DNA of 38,137 nucleotides, taken from Dyadobacter flavalbus (lineage in GTDB: Bacteria; Bacteroidota; Bacteroidia; Cytophagales; Spirosomataceae). The notes under the pieces are model-generated. The model did no database searches and had not been told where the DNA came from. It worked only from the letters and a program-made list of their open reading frames with translations. Shown piece by piece: positions 33,521 through 38,137 of this stretch. Made by a program: the position numbers and the translations under genes. The DNA lies in NCBI RefSeq assembly GCF_006149045.1, contig NZ_VBSN01000039.1, positions 1 to 38,137 of the forward strand, read 5' to 3'. The stretch's first letter is position 1, and the number at the start of each line of letters is the position of its first letter.

Positions 33521-35041
33521 CTAATCCCATTTATTTTCTTCCATATCACTTTTCAGGATCTTGTTAATGGAGACTTTGGCATCCAGCAAAACGTAAACGC
33601 TTGTGCCGCATTCACGGGCATACTGATTCCTGATTTTACCGACAAGAAATATATTTTCAAACAGTGGTTTTTCTTTTTCTCTGCTTTTATCATCGTCATC
33701 CGCAGATTGTACCAGAATAATATTTTTAACTTCTTCCTGCAACGGAAACCAGTTGATGTAATCGGCATTCATTGTAACTGCACCGATATTCCTGAATCTG
33801 GAATAATAATTGATTGCGCCGGCCTGACCGTAATTATCGCAAAGTACAAGCGTGTGTTTTTTATCACTTATTTCGGCATAACTGGAATCCACTATTTGCG
33901 CCAGCTCACGCCAGCCGAGCATATCCGCATAATCCTGGGGAAGTTTATGATCTTTTCCGTCTTCCCAGCGCAGCAGACCCAGCTTTTTGAACAACGTGGA
34001 ATCACTTGCAATTGCAGACGGATCTTTTATCGGAAATGCTACGCGGAACATTGGAATGAAAAGAATTAAAATGAATATAACCGAGGCGGGACGCAGCCAC
34101 AATAATCTTTTTATGAAAACTTTTTCAAGGTAAACCGATCCAAATGCAATGAAAACTGGATACAGCCCGACCGCATAATAACTTTTAGCACGTAAGTATA
34201 TAAAAAGCGTCAAAGTGAATACAAAAGACCAGAAAAACACTTGATATTTTTTGAATGGCGGATAAATAAAAAAGGAAATAAATGCCGCCAGTATAATGAA
34301 CAGGGATGCTGTAAAGAACAGTAACTGCTCTTTTAAAAACCCCGGTCTGCTTACATTTACAAGCTGCGTTTCAGCCAGCAGTTTCATATGGTGTATAACT
34401 GGAAAATTATTCTGAAACTGCCAGATCAGATTGGGAGAAATGATTAAAAGCGCGGTAAATGCGGCTGTGTATAAATGTTTATTGTAAAAAAGTTTCCGGT
34501 GGTTTGTTATCCAAAGTGCAGGCACAAGCCCTGCTACAAGGAAGACAATATTGTACTTATTCAGAAAGCTGAATCCAAATACAATTGCCGCAATGTAAAG
34601 CCATTTATTCCGATCAGTCTTCAGGTAATAAAGTACCGAATAGTAAAATAAAGTCCAGCCAAGTATATCCACGGAATTAGGCTGAAAAAGCATGTTCATT
34701 CTTAATAATGCAGAGAATGTAATGGCAGTTGCACCTAAAATCAGCGCAAAAACATTTCCACCCAGCAACCCGATGGTTTTCCAGATTACAACCAGTGTCA
34801 ATGCTCCGTACATTGCCGGAAAAAACCTCACCCAGAATTCGGAATTTCCAGATTGCAAAATGATAAAAGAGTTCCAGGACGTAAAAGGCGGAACAGACAA
34901 ATAACCCCATGCAAGATGTTTTCCCTGGTCAAGATGCAGGTATTCGTCGCGATGCAAATCATAGCCCGGCGCAATGATAAGGTAATGCAGCACAAGCTTT
35001 ACAATAACAAATAAGCTGAGAATCAGTGTTCTTTTATTCAA
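33521..35041 (-). CDS. GT39-type membrane glycosyltransferase (ArnT/PMT-like), TTG start
   Basis: 506 residues with about ten or more helices in the first 350. YDLHRDEYLHLDQGKHLAWGYLSVPPF carries the acidic loop motif of the C-type glycosyltransferases that use lipid-phosphate sugars. LLRMNMLFQPNSVDILGWTLFYY and FLNKYNIVFLVAGLVP follow the family. A soluble C-terminal domain (about 355-506) has RWEDGKDHKLPQDYADMLGW and TLVLCDNYGQAGAINYY. The only possible start in frame is TTG 35041, because a stop lies five codons upstream and no ATG follows before the conserved DLHRDE region. It would glycosylate a lipid or surface polymer on the periplasmic side. Confidence 0.88.
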   Translation of the reverse strand: MNKRTLILSLFVIVKLVLHYLIIAPGYDLHRDEYLHLDQGKHLAWGYLSVPPFTSWNSFIILQSGNSEFWVRFFPAMYGALTLVVIWKTIGLLGGNVFALILGATAITFSALLRMNMLFQPNSVDILGWTLFYYSVLYYLKTDRNKWLYIAAIVFGFSFLNKYNIVFLVAGLVPALWITNHRKLFYNKHLYTAAFTALLIISPNLIWQFQNNFPVIHHMKLLAETQLVNVSRPGFLKEQLLFFTASLFIILAAFISFFIYPPFKKYQVFFWSFVFTLTLFIYLRAKSYYAVGLYPVFIAFGSVYLEKVFIKRLLWLRPASVIFILILFIPMFRVAFPIKDPSAIASDSTLFKKLGLLRWEDGKDHKLPQDYADMLGWRELAQIVDSSYAEISDKKHTLVLCDNYGQAGAINYYSRFRNIGAVTMNADYINWFPLQEEVKNIILVQSADDDDKSREKEKPLFENIFLVGKIRNQYARECGTSVYVLLDAKVSINKILKSDMEENKWD

Positions 35042-36060
35042 GGCTGAACAGGTTCAAAAATCAATTCCATTTATTAAGCGGCATTGCGCCCGACTTTACT
35101 TATTCAAACAGCCGAACGGGCTTGTAATCAGGACTTCCTGCCGGGCAATAATACAAAGACAGCAGCATTCCGCATTTTGAAAACATACCCGGCAAGCTCA
35201 TTCCGTTTCACAAATTGTTCAGATACCAATCATTTTATTAACCGGTAAATACGCGATCAATTCCACCGGTTTTATAAAGAATATTGATCCAAATAGACAA
35301 ACTTATTCACATGGATTTTCAGGTTATTTATTATACGGCAATACACTTTGACAAGTGGATTTCATACGTCAGATTCGATTGATTTGATAACAAATAATCA
35401 TGCTGTAAAATCAACTAATTACTGCAATACATCCATGTAAATATTGGCCCGGGACACTTTATATTAAACTATTTACATGGATAGATGTACTACAAATCAA
35501 GCAATTTCTAGCGAACATAAACAAGCCGTATATAAACTAATTTTACAAAATATTTATTGGTTAATTGTTTTTGATGTAGTTGCTGCGCGAAGTATATTTA
35601 AGCATCCATTGTTGTTAAAATAATTATATTTTATATTTATATCTTATTGTAAAATAATAAAATTTGTTTGCTATTTACTTACCATTATTTAATTCTTAAT
35701 TAGTAAATTTGCGAGCAGTCCAGATTGCAACCCCTGATTTGATTGATAGTATCTTCTGTTAAATTGTCAGAATAAAGTAAACATCTATTTACCGATTACT
35801 TTATTCTAAAATCATAACCCATATCCATAATAATTATAAATTAGTTATTGCAGTGCATTGTGTTTATCACAATTCCTGTATACTTCGTTAACTATGTCCA
35901 TGAACTTAATTTTGATTTTATGTATTTGTATATCGTTTGTGTTTGTTTGTCATTGTTCATTGTTACCTGACATTTCTTTTCATTTAAATATTACTTCAGT
36001 TTTTCAAATCATTTTACTCACTTTCTCTTCATCCTTTTCACAATATCTACTCAATTAGTT
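35042..36060. other. 1-kb AT-rich non-coding region ahead of the giant surface-protein gene
   Basis: No believable gene. It holds two perfect inverted repeats: ATCCATGTAAATA / TATTTACATGGAT (35431-35443, 35470-35482) and AGAATAAAGTAA / TTACTTTATTCT (35769-35780, 35796-35807). An exact TAAATTTG -7 box lies at 35704-35711 without a TTTG partner at the usual distance. If transcription starts near 35718, the mRNA would have a leader of about 340 bases with the second hairpin near its 5' end. A plus-strand frame at 35858-36058 is hydrophobic, AT-driven and probably not real. Confidence 0.55.
35769..35807. repeat. 12-bp inverted repeat in the presumed leader of the surface-protein gene
   Basis: Perfect arms AGAATAAAGTAA and TTACTTTATTCT enclose a 15-base loop. 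It lies about 60 bases downstream of the TAAATTTG element. A role in RNA stability or control is possible but unproven. Confidence 0.55.
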
Positions 36061-38137
36061 ATGAAAAATGTTTTCTGTTTTTTTAATAAACACTTGCACT
36101 TATACCCCAGGTATTGGTCTTTGTTTATAAGCATCGGAGTATTGATCAGCATGCAGTCTGTTGCATGGAATTCTGTTTCCGGTGTTACAAAAAAAGAGGT
36201 AAAGAAAGGAATCAAACCTAGCCTGGCGCCCTGCTCACCGATCAGCAGCCTTACGTGTGAAGAAATCAATGTTCCATTGCCTTATGTACTGAACTTCACC
36301 GGTTCGGAAGGCGGATTAACGGATGTAAATAATTTAGGTACGGGTTTCAAAATGGCCGACGCTTATTCCGGCGTCAGGAATGCTTCGGACGGAACGCCAA
36401 CTTCGGGTACGATCGGTTACGAACCTTCCCGGCTGACGATTGCACAAGGAAGACTGACCATTGCGGCAAACAGAGGGCTTGGTTTTACAACCAGCAATAA
36501 CCAGATCAATGCTTTGGGTGTCGGATTCCAGGCAAATGGAAAACTGACCTTTGAGACTACAATCATAAATCCATTCAGCGGCACCGGCTCGGAACAAGCC
36601 GGTTTATGGGCCGGCCTGAACGATAAAACTTTTTTAAAGCTTTCGGTTTCGGCTAACAAAGTAGAACTGCGCAAGGAAGTAAACGATGTCACTTCTTCCA
36701 GTTCCCCTTCCACCAACCCTGACCAGCGCATTACAAGCACTATTTCCGGGCTCAACAATCAGACGGTCAGGTTACGTATTGTTCTGGACTTCAATACCAA
36801 TACTGCAGAAGGTTTTTATTCAACGGACGGTGTTACTTACCAGAATGTCGGTGCAACTTATACAAGTGCTTCCAACCCGGCTGCCATCAATGTAGAAAGC
36901 ATGGCTTTGTCCGGAAAAACCATGTATGCAGGTATTTATGCATCAAAACGGAATACTACGGTTTCAGCTTCGGTCGATTATACCTTTGAAAATTTTTCTG
37001 TCAACAAGCAACTTTACCCAACTGTTTCGGCGCCCTACCGGATTAATGCAGGCGGTATCAAACGTACGGTTGGATCAAGTGTTTTTAATGCCGATGATAC
37101 CTATGCGATTGTTCCGGGAGTTGTTGCCAATTCCAGTTATACCCTGAGCGGCGTAACGGTTCCGGAGCTTTATTATGAGCGCCGCCTGGGAACAAAACTC
37201 AGCTATTACCTTCCGATTGCAAACGGCCGGTATACGGTCAGGCTGCATATGGTAGAAAATTATCATGCTGCCAGCGGAAAACGGATTTTTGATGTTAATC
37301 TGGAAGGTAAAACGGTTTTGGACAATCTGGATTTATTTGTTGAAGGCGGTAACAAGAATAAAGTTGTTGTTATTAAATCTCTGGAAACATATGTTACAGA
37401 CGGTGCCCTGAACATTGACTTTAATGCTTCGGTTGACAACGCCATGATAAATGCGATAGAAATCCTGCCCAGTGTTTCCGCTAATCAGCCGCCGGTTATC
37501 ACGGTTATTGAAAACAAACTTACTCCTGTCGGCAGCCCTTTTACATTTATAGTTCCGGCCAATACATTCATTGATCCCGAAAACGATCCTTTGACATTGA
37601 GCGCCACTCTGACAGACGGTAAACCCTTGCCTTCGTGGCTGTCCTTTAATGCCGCCAGCCGTACTTTCAGCGGCACGCCCCTTTCGGCGGCTGTTTACCC
37701 GGTACGCCTGACTGCCACCGACGGCAAGTCGCCGGCGGTGAGCACCGAGTTCACCATCACGGCCTCGGCCGTCAACCGCGCGCCTGTGGTGGTCACTGCC
37801 GCCGAGGCCCAGCCTCTGACGGCCGGACAGCTCTTCTCGTTTATGACCGGCAGCTTCTCGGACCCCGACCAGGGCGACGCTCTGACCTATACGGCCTCGC
37901 TGGCCTCGGGCGCTGCTTTGCCGGCCTGGCTTCTGTTTGATGCCCAGACCCAGACTTTCAGCGGCACGGCCCCTGAGCAGGCTACTACGCTTTCAGTCCG
38001 CATCACCGCCTCGGACAAGGCCATGGCCACCGCTTCCAGCAGCTTTACGGTGACTGTCACGGCAGCACCGGTGATTGTGGCCTGTGCGCCCATCAGCACG
38101 CTGCCCTGCGAAGAGATCGCCGTCAGTTTGCCTTTCC
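36061..38137 (+). CDS. N-terminal part of a giant modular surface protein (lectin-like, malectin and Ig-like modules)
   Basis: Open from ATG 36061 to the window edge: 692 residues, no stop. A long signal peptide (basic MKNVFCFFNKHLHLYPRYW, then SLFISIGVLISMQSVAW) is followed by CSPISSLTCEEINVPLPY (58-75) and a concanavalin-like domain to about 318. A malectin domain spans about 326-471 (YRINAGGIKRTVGSSVFNAD; YYLPIANGRYTVRLHMVENY). Two cadherin/He_PIG-type Ig domains follow (about 476-568 from NQPPVI; 572-668 from NRAPVV; both with LPxWLxF and TFSGT). At 675-692 CAPISTLPCEEIAVSLPF restarts the first module, 617 residues on. Malectin binds glucans; the whole is probably a T9SS-exported adhesin, with the sorting domain beyond the edge. 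Base composition rises sharply after about 37600. Confidence 0.9.
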   Translation, partial: MKNVFCFFNKHLHLYPRYWSLFISIGVLISMQSVAWNSVSGVTKKEVKKGIKPSLAPCSPISSLTCEEINVPLPYVLNFTGSEGGLTDVNNLGTGFKMADAYSGVRNASDGTPTSGTIGYEPSRLTIAQGRLTIAANRGLGFTTSNNQINALGVGFQANGKLTFETTIINPFSGTGSEQAGLWAGLNDKTFLKLSVSANKVELRKEVNDVTSSSSPSTNPDQRITSTISGLNNQTVRLRIVLDFNTNTAEGFYSTDGVTYQNVGATYTSASNPAAINVESMALSGKTMYAGIYASKRNTTVSASVDYTFENFSVNKQLYPTVSAPYRINAGGIKRTVGSSVFNADDTYAIVPGVVANSSYTLSGVTVPELYYERRLGTKLSYYLPIANGRYTVRLHMVENYHAASGKRIFDVNLEGKTVLDNLDLFVEGGNKNKVVVIKSLETYVTDGALNIDFNASVDNAMINAIEILPSVSANQPPVITVIENKLTPVGSPFTFIVPANTFIDPENDPLTLSATLTDGKPLPSWLSFNAASRTFSGTPLSAAVYPVRLTATDGKSPAVSTEFTITASAVNRAPVVVTAAEAQPLTAGQLFSFMTGSFSDPDQGDALTYTASLASGAALPAWLLFDAQTQTFSGTAPEQATTLSVRITASDKAMATASSSFTVTVTAAPVIVACAPISTLPCEEIAVSLPF

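Noticed and set aside
35858..36058. 66-codon hydrophobic frame just before the giant gene
   Set aside because: GTG start, very AT-rich, Leu/Phe/Ser composition expected by chance, and it lies in the presumed mRNA leader.

Overview
The window looks like a chromosomal stretch from a Cytophagales-type member of the Bacteroidota; a Dyadobacter-like genus is my best guess, inferred from protein flavour and not from a marker gene. The grounds are a PorV protein of the type IX secretion system (T9SS), three complete secreted proteins with T9SS C-terminal sorting domains, Bacteroidota-type promoters (TTTG, a 19-base spacer, then TAnnTTTG), few Shine-Dalgarno sites, and a sulfatase plus GH43 carbohydrate-degrading style. 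I see no rRNA, tRNA, CRISPR array, prophage or plasmid genes.

Layout. 1-127 is the right end of an IS256-like insertion sequence that has cut the front off a membrane O-acyltransferase/SGNH gene (to 1893). 2254-3766 holds a TPR protein and an OmpA-like lipoprotein. 3820-4395 is a tandem array of about 167-bp palindrome-rich repeats; relatives of its modules recur after porV at 11784-11888. 4582-10249 holds a membrane protein, exonuclease III, a sulfatase with an NTF2-like partner, an ohr-ohrR peroxide-defence operon with a readable promoter and double operator, and a hexapeptide acetyltransferase. porV follows at 10612, then a small orphan gene and a modular carbohydrate-binding T9SS cargo (12924-14822). 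14929-18876 on the minus strand carries an aldo/keto reductase with an AraC regulator, and an ECF sigma factor, membrane protein and OmpH operon.

19136-21305 is the least conventional locus: a possible small peptide gene, a ThiF/E1-like adenylating enzyme of the Rv1355c type without the nitroreductase half I recall in long relatives, and a GNAT-like acyltransferase. It is my best candidate for an undescribed small-molecule or peptide-modifying pathway. A large beta-helix T9SS cargo (21578-24271), a small membrane protein, a beta-barrel protein, a GRP-type transporter with a nucleoside hydrolase (26343-28381), a T9SS cargo with an internal duplication (28707-30497), a GH43 enzyme, a short-chain dehydrogenase and a GT39-type glycosyltransferase follow.

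The right end (36061 to the edge) is the start of a very large modular surface protein: signal peptide, lectin-like domain, malectin domain and two Ig-like domains, after which the N-terminal module begins again 617 residues later. Base composition jumps sharply inside this gene. The theme of the window is the cell surface: PorV would help export and anchor the CTD cargos, several of which bind or cut polysaccharide, while the acyltransferase and GT39 genes would decorate surface glycans.
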